The notes: a model not told the origin generated them from the letters alone. A stretch of 64,000 nt of DNA from Cytobacillus firmus DS1 (GCF_000565285.1 NZ_APVL01000007.1:186001-250000), one strand, 5' to 3'; counted from the stretch's first letter, positions 41,918-50,974 are shown. A program made the numbers and translations.

Positions 41918-42433
41918 ATGATATATAATTTTGAAGGGCAGAAGCCGGATGTGCATGAATCTGTCTATTTGGCACCAAATACTTATATCATTGGCAATGT
42001 AAAACTGGAGGCGGATGTATCGATCTGGTTCAATTCTGTACTGCGCGGTGACAATGATTCCATTAAAATCGGTACAGGCACCAATGTACAGGAAGGAACG
42101 ATGATTCATGTGGATGAAGGCTACCCGGTTACCATTGGACAGAATGTCACAATTGGCCATAATTGTGTGATTCACGGCTGCACCATTGAAGACGGTGCCC
42201 TGATCGGCATGGGTGCTATCATCCTGAATGGTGCTCAAATAAAGGCAGGGGCCGTGATTGCGGCTGGAGCAGTCGTCGGTGAGAATAAAGTAATTGAAGG
42301 TAATATGCTTGCAGCGGGCGTTCCAGCAAGAACGTTAAAGCCGGTACAAGAAGAGCTTCAGGAGCGTATCCTTGGAGGTGCGGAATTTTATCGGAAGAAT
42401 GCTTTAAAGTTCCGCCGTGCCGGTATCCTCTGA
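41918..42433 (+). CDS. gamma-carbonic anhydrase-like hexapeptide protein
   Basis: A 171-residue left-handed beta-helix protein of the gamma-carbonic anhydrase/PaaY/YrdA group. It has hexapeptide repeats and the zinc ligand pattern MIHVDEG, IGHNCVIHG (His about 70, 87, 92). In several CoA-linked catabolic operons such proteins act as thioesterases (PaaY) or have unknown function. ATG 41918 is eight bases after GAGGTG; GTG 41912 is too close. Last gene of the TTT cluster. The gap to 42566 has an imperfect hairpin (about 42472-42533) that may terminate. Confidence 0.85.
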   Translation: MIYNFEGQKPDVHESVYLAPNTYIIGNVKLEADVSIWFNSVLRGDNDSIKIGTGTNVQEGTMIHVDEGYPVTIGQNVTIGHNCVIHGCTIEDGALIGMGAIILNGAQIKAGAVIAAGAVVGENKVIEGNMLAAGVPARTLKPVQEELQERILGGAEFYRKNALKFRRAGIL

Positions 42434-42565
42434 ACAGCATAAGCCTAAAACCTAGATGTCCAGAAAAAAGAATGAGCTAAAGACAAAGGATTTCCGGCAG
42501 CTTCCGGGGAAGTCTATATTGTCTCTAGCTCTATTTTAATTCAATGATAGAAGGAGTGTACTAAA

Positions 42566-43408
42566 ATGAGCCATGGGGAAACAAAAAATATCCTATCACT
42601 GGATAATGTCAGCTGGAAAAGAAACGGGAAGCAGATACTGGACAATGTTTCATGGAAGGTATGGGAAGGAGAGCATTGGGCCCTTTTAGGCTTGAATGGA
42701 TCAGGGAAAACCACAATTCTGCAAATGATTACCGGCTACCTGTGGCCTAATGGCGGCCAGGTGTCCGTTTTAGGAAATCTTTATGGGAAGACCAATATCC
42801 CGGAGCTTCGAAAATCCATCGGGTGGGTGAGCACCTCGCTTGACGATAAGTTTCAATTTCGGCCATCCGATTCCGCCCTTGAAATTGTTCTGAGCGGAAA
42901 ATTTGCGTCAATCGGTCTTTATCAGGAGATAACGCAGCAGGACCTGGATAAAGCAAAAGACTTAATGCATCAGTTCAATATTGGCCATGTCCAGAATCAG
43001 ACTCTCACATCCCTCTCACAGGGGGAGAAACGAAAAGCGATGATTGCAAGAGCGCTAATGGCTTCACCTAAGCTGCTCATTCTCGATGAACCATGCAATG
43101 GGCTGGATATCTATTCGAAGGAAGAATTGCTTGCCTCCATTGAAAAAATGGCTGCACAGCCCGATGGTCCCACGATTCTTTACGTTACCCATCATATCGA
43201 GGAAATTGTTCCGTCTATCTCCCACACCATGCTGCTGAAGGATGGAAAGGTCATCGCACAAGGGAGTAAGCGTCATACCTTGACCGATCAGCTGCTTGAA
43301 GAAACATTTCGTGTACCAATCTCGGTAGAATGGGAAAACGGCCGTCCCTGGGTGCGGGTAAAACCTTCTTCCAGCCTGGCAGAGCCTTTCATAATGGCAA
43401 ATGATTGA
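42566..43408 (+). CDS. ylmA: ABC transporter ATP-binding protein (YlmA-like)
   Basis: A 280-residue ABC ATPase: Walker A GLNGSGKTT (about 48-56), signature LSQGEKRK, Walker B LLILDEPCNGLD and switch His in VTHHIEE. It resembles B. subtilis YlmA, an orphan ATPase without an adjacent permease, and none is encoded here. The C-terminal 40 residues (after RHTLTDQLLEETF) are typical of the YlmA/PhnC-like group. ATG 42566 with AAGGAGTG. Confidence 0.85.
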   Translation: MSHGETKNILSLDNVSWKRNGKQILDNVSWKVWEGEHWALLGLNGSGKTTILQMITGYLWPNGGQVSVLGNLYGKTNIPELRKSIGWVSTSLDDKFQFRPSDSALEIVLSGKFASIGLYQEITQQDLDKAKDLMHQFNIGHVQNQTLTSLSQGEKRKAMIARALMASPKLLILDEPCNGLDIYSKEELLASIEKMAAQPDGPTILYVTHHIEEIVPSISHTMLLKDGKVIAQGSKRHTLTDQLLEETFRVPISVEWENGRPWVRVKPSSSLAEPFIMAND

Positions 43409-43471
43409 TTTTTTTCAAATTGTCCTTCAATATATGAAGATATCTTATACATACAAAATGGAGGAATGAAA

Positions 43472-44458
43472 TTGGTTCGTTTCGGAATAGTAGGGACTAA
43501 CTGGATTACAGAAAGATTTTTAAAAGCGGCACTGCAGGCTGAAGATTTTCAGCTGACAGCTGTTTATTCCCGCACTGAGGAAAAAGCAAAAGAATTTGCA
43601 GGCAAATATGGTGTGGAGAGGACTTTTACTGATTTACATACAATGGCTGAAAGCGGGGAAATCGACGCTGTTTATATAGCGAGCCCAAACTCCCTGCATG
43701 CTGAGCAGGCGGTCATATTTATGGAAAACAAAGTTCATGTTTTATGCGAAAAGCCGATCGCCTCGAATGCAAAGGAATTACAGACGATGATCACTGCAGC
43801 AAGGGACAACAACGTTCTTCTCATGGAAGCCCTAAAGTCTACCTTAATGCCTAACTTTCTGGCGGTAAAAGAAAATCTCCATAAAATCGGACAGGTACGC
43901 AGGTATTTTGCAAGTTATTGCCAATATTCTTCCCGTTATGATGCCTACAGGCAGGGGACTGTGCTGAATGCATTCAATCCCGAATTTTCGAATGGTTCAA
44001 TAATGGATATCGGGATTTATTGCATATATCCAATGGTAGCGTTATTCGGTAAACCAGAAGAGATTAAAGCTGCAGGCTATAAGCTGGAATCCGGTGTTGA
44101 TGGGGAAGGCAGCATTGTCCTGAAATATCCGGACATGGATGCAGTAATTATGTACAGCAAAATAACCAATTCAAGTCTGCCTGCTGAAATTCAAGGTGAA
44201 GAGGGTAATATTGTTATAGATAAAATAAGTACACCTGAAAAGGTTGAATTGCATTATCGGAACGGAGAGAAAGAGGATCTCACTCAGGACCAATTAAGTG
44301 ATTCTATGTATTACGAAGCCAAAGAATTTATCCGTTTGGTTCAGGCTGGAAAGACTGAATCCGATATCAACTCCTTTGCAAACTCCATGATAACGATGGA
44401 GATAATCGAAGAAGCCCGAAGGCAAATTGGTGTTGTTTACCCGGCAGATCGAAATTAA
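43472..44458 (+). CDS. yulF: Gfo/Idh/MocA family oxidoreductase (YulF-like)
   Basis: A 328-residue NAD(P)-dependent oxidoreductase very close in sequence pattern to B. subtilis YulF. N-terminal Rossmann fold VRFGIVGTNWITERFL, the conserved CEKPIASNAKE (about 93-103) with catalytic Lys, and MDIGIYCIYP in the C-domain. Substrate unknown. TTG 43472 has GGAGG seven bases upstream; ATG 43466 lies against that site. Single gene followed by a terminator. Confidence 0.88.
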   Translation: MVRFGIVGTNWITERFLKAALQAEDFQLTAVYSRTEEKAKEFAGKYGVERTFTDLHTMAESGEIDAVYIASPNSLHAEQAVIFMENKVHVLCEKPIASNAKELQTMITAARDNNVLLMEALKSTLMPNFLAVKENLHKIGQVRRYFASYCQYSSRYDAYRQGTVLNAFNPEFSNGSIMDIGIYCIYPMVALFGKPEEIKAAGYKLESGVDGEGSIVLKYPDMDAVIMYSKITNSSLPAEIQGEEGNIVIDKISTPEKVELHYRNGEKEDLTQDQLSDSMYYEAKEFIRLVQAGKTESDINSFANSMITMEIIEEARRQIGVVYPADRN

Positions 44459-44466
44459 AGGGAAGG

Positions 44467-44494
44467 ACCGGACATTCTATTGTTCGGTTTTTTT
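44467..44494 (+). terminator. intrinsic terminator after yulF
   Basis: ACCGGACA / TGTTCGGT stem (one G-T pair), six-base loop and a run of T. Confidence 0.85.
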
Positions 44495-44539
44495 TAGTTC
44501 TTTTTACATATCAAACAAAAGGGATTTTTTTGGATATCG

Positions 44540-44704
44540 TTACCAGACTGGTAATATTGGATTAATTTTACACATTATTTCGTTATTAAACTACTCTTTT
44601 TATACTTATTTCGGTATGCGAAATTTGTCAAAAGAATAGGCATCATACTCTATTATCACTCTTCAATTAGTTCACTAGAATTAATAGTGAAAGATCACTA
44701 TTAA
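44540..44704 (+). promoter_or_regulatory. two palindromes upstream of the M14 peptidase gene
   Basis: TTACCAGACTGGTAA (44540-44554, perfect 7-1-7) and TTAATAGTGA-AAGA-TCACTATTAA (44681-44704, perfect 10-base arms, 17 bases before the start codon). The second would form a stem in the mRNA leader just before the ribosome binding site, or be an operator. The rest of the 263-base gap is A/T-rich with no supported gene. Confidence 0.55.
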
Positions 44705-44721
44705 TTTGGGGGTATGAATTT

Positions 44722-45786
44722 ATGACTTTGAAGAAAAAAGTTCTTTCTGTATCGCTATCTGGTTTAATGGCTTTGGGTGCAGTTACGGCAGTTGGTATGC
44801 CTGCAGGTGCCGTAGGAAACGGGCCTGGCACAGGAAATGGGTCCATCCAGACTTCCATTTTGCATACATACGCCAGTTTAACAGATTATTTGAAAACACA
44901 GGATGCCAAGCAGGAAGCCATGCAGCTTGAAGTCATCGGCCAGACGGTAAAAGGCCGTGATATTCACATGGCAAAATACATATCCAACCCTGACAATCCA
45001 ACGGTTCTATTTCTGACACAGCAGCACGGGAATGAGCAGCTGACAACTGAAGGAGCCTTGGAGTTTATCAAGCATCTTGGCACCGGCAAAACAAGCGGAG
45101 TTCTTAAAGATGTCAATATTCTCGTCATCCCAATGCTTAACGCAGACGGAGCAATGGGGGATGTGAACTTCTCACTTGACGATTATCTTGCCGATGGCGA
45201 CCGTCATCTAACCCGCTATAATGCAAATCATGTGGATTTAAATCGGGAACATGCTAAGGAAACAAGCGAAATGGAGCCGGAAGCGCGTGCCCTCCATGAA
45301 AACGTGTTCAAGAAATATAATATCGATTACATGATTGATCTGCATCATCAGGGCACATTAAGTGAAACTGAAGGACAGCTTGTGTCCGGAAGCATTCTGT
45401 ATCCGACAAACAGCAATGTAAAACCAGAGGTTCTTGAAAAATCCAAAAAGCTTGGGTCAGTTGTGTTTAACTCGCTTCACCATACAGGCTGGGGCCATAT
45501 TGGAAAATATGTAGGCGGCACAGGTGAAAACATTGGCCGAAACGGCGCTGCTGTCCGCTACGACATTTCCACCCTTCTATTTGAAATGCGCGGAATGTCT
45601 GACCACAACTATGAGCCATACGCCCTTGGACAAAAGAGCAACGGCTATCTCATCAAGCAGACAATCACGACACTTGATGCAGCAGTAAGAGCAATAGCAG
45701 ACGGTTCAATCAATTCTGCTGACACCAGCTTCTGGGATACGCTGCCTGAGCAGACAACAAGGCAAAGCGAAGAAGCTGACGAATAA
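44722..45786 (+). CDS. secreted M14 zinc carboxypeptidase-like protein
   Basis: A 354-residue secreted metallopeptidase of the M14 carboxypeptidase family. Signal peptide: MTLKKK, then a hydrophobic core to about residue 30 with GMPAGAVG as likely cleavage region. Zinc ligands H102 and E105 (QHGNEQ) and His208/209 (DLHHQG); VDLNRE (171-176) gives the substrate-carboxylate site and E288 in LLFEMRG the general base. Acts outside the cell on peptides or peptidoglycan stem peptides. ATG 44722 with GGGGG upstream. Single gene with terminator. Confidence 0.9.
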   Translation: MTLKKKVLSVSLSGLMALGAVTAVGMPAGAVGNGPGTGNGSIQTSILHTYASLTDYLKTQDAKQEAMQLEVIGQTVKGRDIHMAKYISNPDNPTVLFLTQQHGNEQLTTEGALEFIKHLGTGKTSGVLKDVNILVIPMLNADGAMGDVNFSLDDYLADGDRHLTRYNANHVDLNREHAKETSEMEPEARALHENVFKKYNIDYMIDLHHQGTLSETEGQLVSGSILYPTNSNVKPEVLEKSKKLGSVVFNSLHHTGWGHIGKYVGGTGENIGRNGAAVRYDISTLLFEMRGMSDHNYEPYALGQKSNGYLIKQTITTLDAAVRAIADGSINSADTSFWDTLPEQTTRQSEEADE

Positions 45787-45793
45787 AAGAGAT

Positions 45794-45825
45794 GCACCTC
45801 CGGTTGTTGCCGGGGGTGCTTTTTT
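45794..45825 (+). terminator. intrinsic terminator after M14 gene
   Basis: GCACCTCCGG / CCGGGGGTGC stem, six-base loop, T run. Confidence 0.9.
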
Positions 45826-45911
45826 ATGCCAAAAACACTGCATTAATTAAACGATTTTCAGTGAAGAAAAGCCCATTTATCAGATTTTTATAATTTTCTT
45901 TAAATAAGTTG

Positions 45912-45939
45912 TTGACAATTCCTATGGGTATGGTAGGAT
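45912..45939 (+). promoter_or_regulatory. sulfate operon promoter with possible CymR-like site
   Basis: TTGACA (45912-45917), 16-base spacer, TAGGAT (45934-45939). The spacer and -10 contain ATTCCTA..TAGGATT arms (45918-45940) reminiscent of the ATTCC/GGAAT sites bound by CymR, the sulfur regulator of Bacillus. Promoter is well supported; the operator call is weak. Confidence 0.55.
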
Positions 45940-46011
45940 TAATCTCAACATCACAAAAAACAAACTAAAAAACGTATCCTTTCCTCAACAAAAAAAAGGA
46001 GGCGAGCCTCA

Positions 46012-46170
46012 CTGAAACAGGCAGACTGGGAAGAGTTATCTGCTCATTTGAAGCAGATGCTTCAGAGCATTAAATTCGGATCGATCACGCTGGTCGTCCA
46101 GGATGGCAAGGTCATACAACTAGAGAAGAACGAAAAGGTTCGTCTTCAACCAAATAAGCGCGCTGACTAG
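46012..46170 (+). CDS. yezD: DUF2292 small protein (YezD-like), probable CTG start
   Basis: A 52-residue protein of the DUF2292/YezD family, recognised by SIKFGSITLVVQDGKVIQLE (20-39) and a following EKVRL. In Bacillus yezD lies before sulfate assimilation genes, as here. No ATG, GTG or TTG is available near the ribosome binding site: GGAGG (45998-46002) is followed nine bases later by CTG at 46012, in the right frame and giving the family's length. I take CTG as the start. Function unknown. A hairpin at 46180-46231 separates it from cysH. Confidence 0.75.
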   Translation: MKQADWEELSAHLKQMLQSIKFGSITLVVQDGKVIQLEKNEKVRLQPNKRAD

Positions 46171-46179
46171 ACAAACTAG

Positions 46180-46231
46180 AGGCGGTTTTTCCAACTGATG
46201 CTTTTTTTTCAGGCGGGAAGACTGCCTTTTT
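46180..46231 (+). terminator. terminator/attenuator between yezD and cysH
   Basis: AGGCGGTTTTTCC / GGGAAGACTGCCT imperfect stem with T run. As cysH has no other clear promoter, it may be a partial terminator controlling read-through. Confidence 0.6.
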
Positions 46232-46272
46232 GATTTTAAAAGATTTTTGGAATATGAAAGGAGTACTGCAAG

Positions 46273-46989
46273 ATGAGCACTGCAGTAACATATGAAAATT
46301 GGAATCAAATCTCAGATTCCTTCCCAATTGATGACAAATTAAAAGGCGCAGGCACTGTTTTGAAATGGGCTTATGAACAATATCCTGAAGATAAAATTGT
46401 CTATGCATCGAGCTTTGGGGCGGAAGCCATCGTGCTGATTGACCTCATTCAGGAAATGAAGCCAGATGCCCATATTGTATTTCTGGACACCGGGCTTCAT
46501 TTTCCGGAAACGTATGAAGTGATTGATAAAATCGAAGCCCGCTTTCCAAGCCTCAGGATAGAGCGGAAAGAGCCCAAGCTGACACTGGACCAGCAGGCTG
46601 CAGAATTCGGTTCAGCCCTTTGGAAGAGGGAGCCGAATTCATGCTGCCAGATCCGCAAAGTGATTCCTTTAAGAGAAGCGTTAACACCAAAGCAGGCCTG
46701 GATCTCCGGCCTTCGCAGGGAGCAGTCGCCAACAAGAGCGCATACTCAATTCCTAAACAAGGATGAAAAATTCAAGAATATCAAGATCTGCCCGCTGATT
46801 CACTGGACATGGGATGAAGTCTGGGCCTACATCAGGGAAAAAGACCTGCCCTACAACACATTGCATGACCATGGCTATCCAAGCATCGGCTGCTTTCCCT
46901 GTACACAGGCAGTCGATGAAAATGGCGATTCCCGTGCGGGCCGATGGTCTGGCACAGGCAAAACTGAATGCGGCCTTCATACGAGCTAA
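46273..46989 (+). CDS. cysH: phosphoadenylyl-/adenylyl-sulfate reductase CysH
   Basis: Reduces PAPS (and, in the Bacillus type, APS) to sulfite with thioredoxin. The 238 residues include Cys124-Cys125 and Cys207/Cys210 (CCQIRK and GCFPC), which bind a 4Fe-4S cluster as in the B. subtilis enzyme, and the catalytic Cys233 in TECGLH. The SSFGAEAIVLID P-loop-like segment binds the nucleotide. ATG 46273 with AAAGGAG. Heads the assimilation genes cysH-cysP-sat-cysC. Confidence 0.95.
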   Translation: MSTAVTYENWNQISDSFPIDDKLKGAGTVLKWAYEQYPEDKIVYASSFGAEAIVLIDLIQEMKPDAHIVFLDTGLHFPETYEVIDKIEARFPSLRIERKEPKLTLDQQAAEFGSALWKREPNSCCQIRKVIPLREALTPKQAWISGLRREQSPTRAHTQFLNKDEKFKNIKICPLIHWTWDEVWAYIREKDLPYNTLHDHGYPSIGCFPCTQAVDENGDSRAGRWSGTGKTECGLHTS

Positions 46990-47004
46990 AAGGAGGGTGA
47001 TACC

Positions 47005-48069
47005 ATGCTTACGATCATAGCGGTCACACTCGGTTTATTTTTCGCCATGAATATCGGGGCAAGCGGAGCAGCAGCTTCCATGGGGATCGCGTATGGTTCA
47101 GGTGTCCTGAAAAACCGCATGTTAGCTCTTATTCTTTGCGGGTTGGCCGTTTTCTTCGGAGCATGGCTTGGCGGAGGAGAAGTGGTAAAGACAATGGGAA
47201 GCGGTATTGTTCCTAAAGAGACCTTCACGGTTGCCATTGCGCTGATTGTGATTGCATCTGCAGCATTATCGCTGTTTCTGGCCAATGTATTCGGCATCCC
47301 GCTGTCAACCAGTGAGGTGACGGTAGGTTCTGTTGTTGGTGCCGGAATCGTCTACCAATCCGTATTTGCCGGAAAGCTTGCCTGGATCGTGACATTCTGG
47401 CTCCTTACTCCATTTGCCGCTTTTTTAATTGCCATAGCGGCAGCCGCATTTTTAAAGAGAAGCTACGTTCAGAACCTGATTAAAAAGCCTAAGGCAACTC
47501 CGATTTTAGCCATACTCGTCGTTTTCATGGGCGTGTTTGAAGCATTCTCAGCAGGCATGAACAATGTTGCCAATGCAGTCGGGCCTCTGGTTGGTGCCGG
47601 TATTATGAGCACAGGCAGCGGAATCTTCTGGGGCGGGATGTTTGTTGCTGTTGGAGCCGTTCTGCTGGGAAAAAAAGTCCTCGAGACGAATGGCAAAAAG
47701 ATTACCAAAATCCGTCTTGAAGAAGGCTGTGTCATTTCAGGAACAGGAGCAGGTATTGTTACAATCGCTTCCGTTTTTGGAATCCCAGTCCCTTTAACGC
47801 AAATCACTACTTCCTCCATCATTGGAATCGGATTTGTAAAGCAGGGACGGTCAGTCTTCAAGAAGGACATAGTCGTGCAGCTATTAGTCGTATGGGTCGT
47901 CTCACCAGTATTATCGATGGTCCTATCCTATACGCTCATCCAGCTGCTCATTGAACAAAATGTATATCCGGTGATAGCGATGGCCGGTGTGCTAATCTCC
48001 GTATTCGGAGTGAAATTCTTAATGAATCAGGCACCAGCTGCTGCAAGCCCGATAACTGAAAAAAAGTAA
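47005..48069 (+). CDS. cysP: sulfate permease CysP (PiT family)
   Basis: A 354-residue membrane protein of the inorganic phosphate transporter (PiT) superfamily used for sulfate in Bacillus. It has the two inverted family repeats, ATLGLFFAMNIGASGAA-like at the N-terminus and EAFSAGMNNVANAVGPLVGAG (about 173-193, quoted in part), each with the conserved N(D/N)xAN-type core, and about 10 helices. ATG 47005, 15 bases after cysH with AGGAGG. Operon context makes sulfate uptake nearly certain. Confidence 0.92.
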   Translation: MLTIIAVTLGLFFAMNIGASGAAASMGIAYGSGVLKNRMLALILCGLAVFFGAWLGGGEVVKTMGSGIVPKETFTVAIALIVIASAALSLFLANVFGIPLSTSEVTVGSVVGAGIVYQSVFAGKLAWIVTFWLLTPFAAFLIAIAAAAFLKRSYVQNLIKKPKATPILAILVVFMGVFEAFSAGMNNVANAVGPLVGAGIMSTGSGIFWGGMFVAVGAVLLGKKVLETNGKKITKIRLEEGCVISGTGAGIVTIASVFGIPVPLTQITTSSIIGIGFVKQGRSVFKKDIVVQLLVVWVVSPVLSMVLSYTLIQLLIEQNVYPVIAMAGVLISVFGVKFLMNQAPAAASPITEKK

Positions 48070-48095
48070 ATCCGAAAAAGAAAGGTTGATGAAAA

Positions 48096-49241
48096 ATGGC
48101 TCTGCCAAAACCTCATGGAGGAAAATTAATTCAAAGCTATAATCCCAATTATGACCTGACAGGAATTTCAAAAGAAATTTTAATAGATGCCATCGCACTG
48201 AGTGATCTCGAGCTTATAGGTGTTGGCTTATTCAGTCCTCTTACAGGTTTCCTGGCTAAAGCAGACTATGAATCTGTTGTTGAAAAAATGAGACTGGCAG
48301 ATGGAACCATTTGGTCCATTCCGGTTACACTGCCGGTTTCAGCGGAAAAAGCCAAAGAGCTTGCAGCTGGTGAAACGTTTAAGCTGATTCACGAAGGTGA
48401 AGTATACGGAGTCATCACGATATCAGAATGGTATGAGCCGGACCTGAGCAAAGAGGCGCGTGAAGTCTACAAAACAGAGGAACTGGCACATCCCGGTGTA
48501 AAAAGGCTTTTTGAACGCGGACCAGTTTATGCTGCCGGTGAGGTTACGCTAATTAAAAAACCCGGTAAAGGTGTAGCAGAGGATGTATGGTTCGAGCCTA
48601 AAGATACAAGGGCACTGTTTGAAGAAAAAGGCTGGAAAACAGTGGTTGGCTTCCAGACAAGGAACCCTGTGCACCGGGCACACGAATACATCCAAAAAGC
48701 TGCTTTGGAAACGGTGGATGGGCTATTTTTGAATCCTCTTGTAGGTGAAACAAAATCAGATGATATCCCTGCAGATGTCCGTCTTAAGAGCTACCGGGTT
48801 CTACTGGAAAATTACTATCCAAAAGAGCGCACACAGCTGGCTGTTTATCCAGCAGCGATGAGATATGCGGGGCCGCGAGAAGCAATCTTCCATGCAATTG
48901 CAAGAAAAAACTTCGGCTGCACACACTTCATCGTCGGAAGAGACCATGCCGGAGTCGGCAATTATTACGGCACATATGATGCCCAGCATATTTTCAGCCA
49001 TTTTACAGAAGAAGAGCTTGGCATCAAACCGCTGTTCTTTGAACACAGCTTCTACTGCAATAAGTGTGAAGGCATGGCATCTGATAAAACCTGCCCGCAC
49101 AGCAAAGAAGACCGCGTCATTCTGTCCGGCACAAAGGTAAGGGAAATGCTCCGGAACGGAGAGCTGCCGCCATCCACTTTCAGCCGCAAAGAGGTTGTAG
49201 AAGTGTTAATAGAAGGCATGAGAGAAAAAGAAACGGTATAA
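48096..49241 (+). CDS. sat: sulfate adenylyltransferase
   Basis: Makes APS and pyrophosphate from ATP and sulfate. A 381-residue single-domain ATP sulfurylase without fused APS kinase. Active-site motifs [11 protein letters not shown] (187-197) and GRDHAGVG (281-288) are intact. A C-terminal [13 protein letters not shown] segment (about 321-333) contains three Cys, typical of the Bacillus enzymes and probably zinc-binding. ATG 48096, followed 12 bases later by cysC. Confidence 0.95.
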   Translation: MALPKPHGGKLIQSYNPNYDLTGISKEILIDAIALSDLELIGVGLFSPLTGFLAKADYESVVEKMRLADGTIWSIPVTLPVSAEKAKELAAGETFKLIHEGEVYGVITISEWYEPDLSKEAREVYKTEELAHPGVKRLFERGPVYAAGEVTLIKKPGKGVAEDVWFEPKDTRALFEEKGWKTVVGFQTRNPVHRAHEYIQKAALETVDGLFLNPLVGETKSDDIPADVRLKSYRVLLENYYPKERTQLAVYPAAMRYAGPREAIFHAIARKNFGCTHFIVGRDHAGVGNYYGTYDAQHIFSHFTEEELGIKPLFFEHSFYCNKCEGMASDKTCPHSKEDRVILSGTKVREMLRNGELPPSTFSRKEVVEVLIEGMREKETV

Positions 49242-49253
49242 GGGGAGGTTAAC

Positions 49254-49853
49254 ATGACAAAGGCAACAAACATCACCTGGCATGATGCGGCGATTACGAA
49301 GGAAGACAGACGGGCACAGAACGGCCACGGAAGTGTGGTCCTCTGGTTTACCGGCTTATCAGGCTCAGGCAAATCCACGATTGCAAATGCTGTATCCCAC
49401 GAGCTATTCCGCCAGGGCATCAATGAATATGTCCTCGACGGCGATAATGTCAGACACGGCTTAAATAAAGACCTTGGCTTTTCAGAGGCCGACAGAAATG
49501 AAAATATAAGGCGCATTGGAGAAGTCGCGAAGCTGTTTGTGGACAGCGGCAAGATCGTCACAACAGCGTTCATTTCTCCTTTCCGGTCGGACAGGGAAAC
49601 AGTCAGGGCGCTGTTTGAAGAAGGAGAATTTATTGAAGTCTTCATCGACTGTCCGCTCGAAGAATGCGAACGGCGGGATCCAAAGCAATTATACGCAAAA
49701 GCCAGACGCGGGGAAATTAAGGACTTTACAGGAATCGATTCCCCGTACGAGGCACCTGAAAGCCCTGAAATTACGGTCCGATCTGACCAGTACACAGTAG
49801 AAGAAGCAGTCGGGCAGATATTAGCACATTTGCGTGAAAAGAATATTCTATAA
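49254..49853 (+). CDS. cysC: adenylylsulfate (APS) kinase
   Basis: Phosphorylates APS to PAPS. A 199-residue P-loop kinase with Walker [10 protein letters not shown] (34-42), [20 protein letters not shown] (61-80) for APS binding and [12 protein letters not shown] 49254 with GGGGAGG. Its stop codon TAA (49851-49853) coincides with the first bases of a repeat A copy, so the element sits directly against the coding end. Confidence 0.95.
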   Translation: MTKATNITWHDAAITKEDRRAQNGHGSVVLWFTGLSGSGKSTIANAVSHELFRQGINEYVLDGDNVRHGLNKDLGFSEADRNENIRRIGEVAKLFVDSGKIVTTAFISPFRSDRETVRALFEEGEFIEVFIDCPLEECERRDPKQLYAKARRGEIKDFTGIDSPYEAPESPEITVRSDQYTVEEAVGQILAHLREKNIL

Positions 49854-50000
49854 AGTGAAACTTCAATCAGTGGGGGTTTTTCCCGCTGATTGTTAGTTGA
49901 ACCAATCGGGCCTTTACGGGCAGTTGGACCCCCACCTATCCTCCATTGATTCCTCTGAGTCTTGAAGTAGGGGTCTTACTGCCCGTTAGACTGCGATAAA
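49850..50000 (+). repeat. dispersed repeat A, full copy
   Basis: 151 bases, beginning within the cysC stop codon and ending CTGCGATAAA. It carries the CAATCAGTGGGGG / CCCGCTGATTG hairpin and the ACGGGCAGTTGGACCCCCAC / GTAGGGGTCTTACTGCCCGT arms. Together with the terminator behind it, it separates cysC from the siroheme genes. Confidence 0.88.
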
Positions 50001-50006
50001 AAACCG

Positions 50007-50037
50007 GGAGCCTCTTTCAAATAGGAGGCTCCTTTTT
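50007..50037 (+). terminator. intrinsic terminator after repeat A
   Basis: GGAGCCTC / GAGGCTCC stem with T run. The rest of the gap to 50160 is A/T-rich and may hold a promoter for the siroheme genes, but I see no clear one. Confidence 0.85.
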
Positions 50038-50159
50038 TAAAAAAATAATAATCCCTACTATTTCACCCCGAAAAATGGTATTATAGAAAACAATCAGATT
50101 ATCAGCCTAGGAAAAGCGTTAAAGTGCATATATTATAAGACAATACAGAAAGGGCGGGC

Positions 50160-50942
50160 ATGAGTATGACAGGAAAAGTTTATTTAGTAGGTGCCGGACC
50201 GGGTGACCCTGACCTGATGACTGTTAAGGGTATGCGCTGCCTGCAGGAGGCAGATGTAGTTCTGTATGATCGTCTCGTTAACCGTGAACTATTAAATTAT
50301 GCGAAAAAAGATGCACAGCTGGTGTATTGCGGCAAGCTCCCCAATCACCATGTGATGAAACAGGAAACCATTAATCATCTGCTCGTTAAATATGCGAAAA
50401 AAGGTCTTCAGGTCTGCCGGCTGAAAGGCGGAGATCCATTTGTATTCGGCAGGGGCGGGGAAGAGGCAGAAGAGTGTGCCAATCATGATGTGCCATTTGA
50501 AATTGTGCCAGGAGTTACTGCAGGAATTGCAGCATCTGCTTATGCGGGGATTCCTGTCACCCACCGGACCTTAAGCAAAAGTTTCGCATTTGTCACCGGA
50601 CACCAGGCAGGAAATGAAGAAGCTGAGCACCAGTGGGCCCACCTGGCACATGCAGTTGACACGATTTGTGTGTATATGGGTGTGTCCCACTTGCCTAATA
50701 TTGTGAAAAGCCTTATTCAAAATGGGAAATCACCTCAAACACCGATTGCTCTCGTTCATTGGGGAACCCTTTCAGAGCAGCGGACCGTTGCTGGCACGCT
50801 TGCTACTATTGAGAACAAAGTGAAAGAATCCAACATCACAAATCCAAGCATGATCGTCATTGGGAATGTAGTCGCCATGCACCATAAAATTAATTGGTTT
50901 GAAGAAGAAATTGTACCTAATCTACCTGCTGTGCAAGGATAA
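50160..50942 (+). CDS. ylnD: uroporphyrinogen-III C-methyltransferase (YlnD)
   Basis: Methylates uroporphyrinogen III twice to precorrin-2, first step of siroheme synthesis for sulfite reductase. A 260-residue SUMT with VGAGPGDPDLMTVKG (about 9-23), LKGGDPFVFGRGGEE (about 87-101) and GVTAGIAASAYAGIPVTHR. Single-function enzyme as in B. subtilis YlnD. ATG 50160; a second ATG at 50166 is possible, with AAAGGGCGGG upstream. Starts the siroheme unit. Confidence 0.93.
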   Translation: MSMTGKVYLVGAGPGDPDLMTVKGMRCLQEADVVLYDRLVNRELLNYAKKDAQLVYCGKLPNHHVMKQETINHLLVKYAKKGLQVCRLKGGDPFVFGRGGEEAEECANHDVPFEIVPGVTAGIAASAYAGIPVTHRTLSKSFAFVTGHQAGNEEAEHQWAHLAHAVDTICVYMGVSHLPNIVKSLIQNGKSPQTPIALVHWGTLSEQRTVAGTLATIENKVKESNITNPSMIVIGNVVAMHHKINWFEEEIVPNLPAVQG

Positions 50943-50974
50943 ACAGCGGTTTTAAAAAGGAGGGAGCCTAACTA

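Noticed and set aside
45940..46272. S-box (SAM) riboswitch before the sulfate genes
   Set aside because: The conserved S-box segments are not visible; only a promoter, yezD and a hairpin are present.
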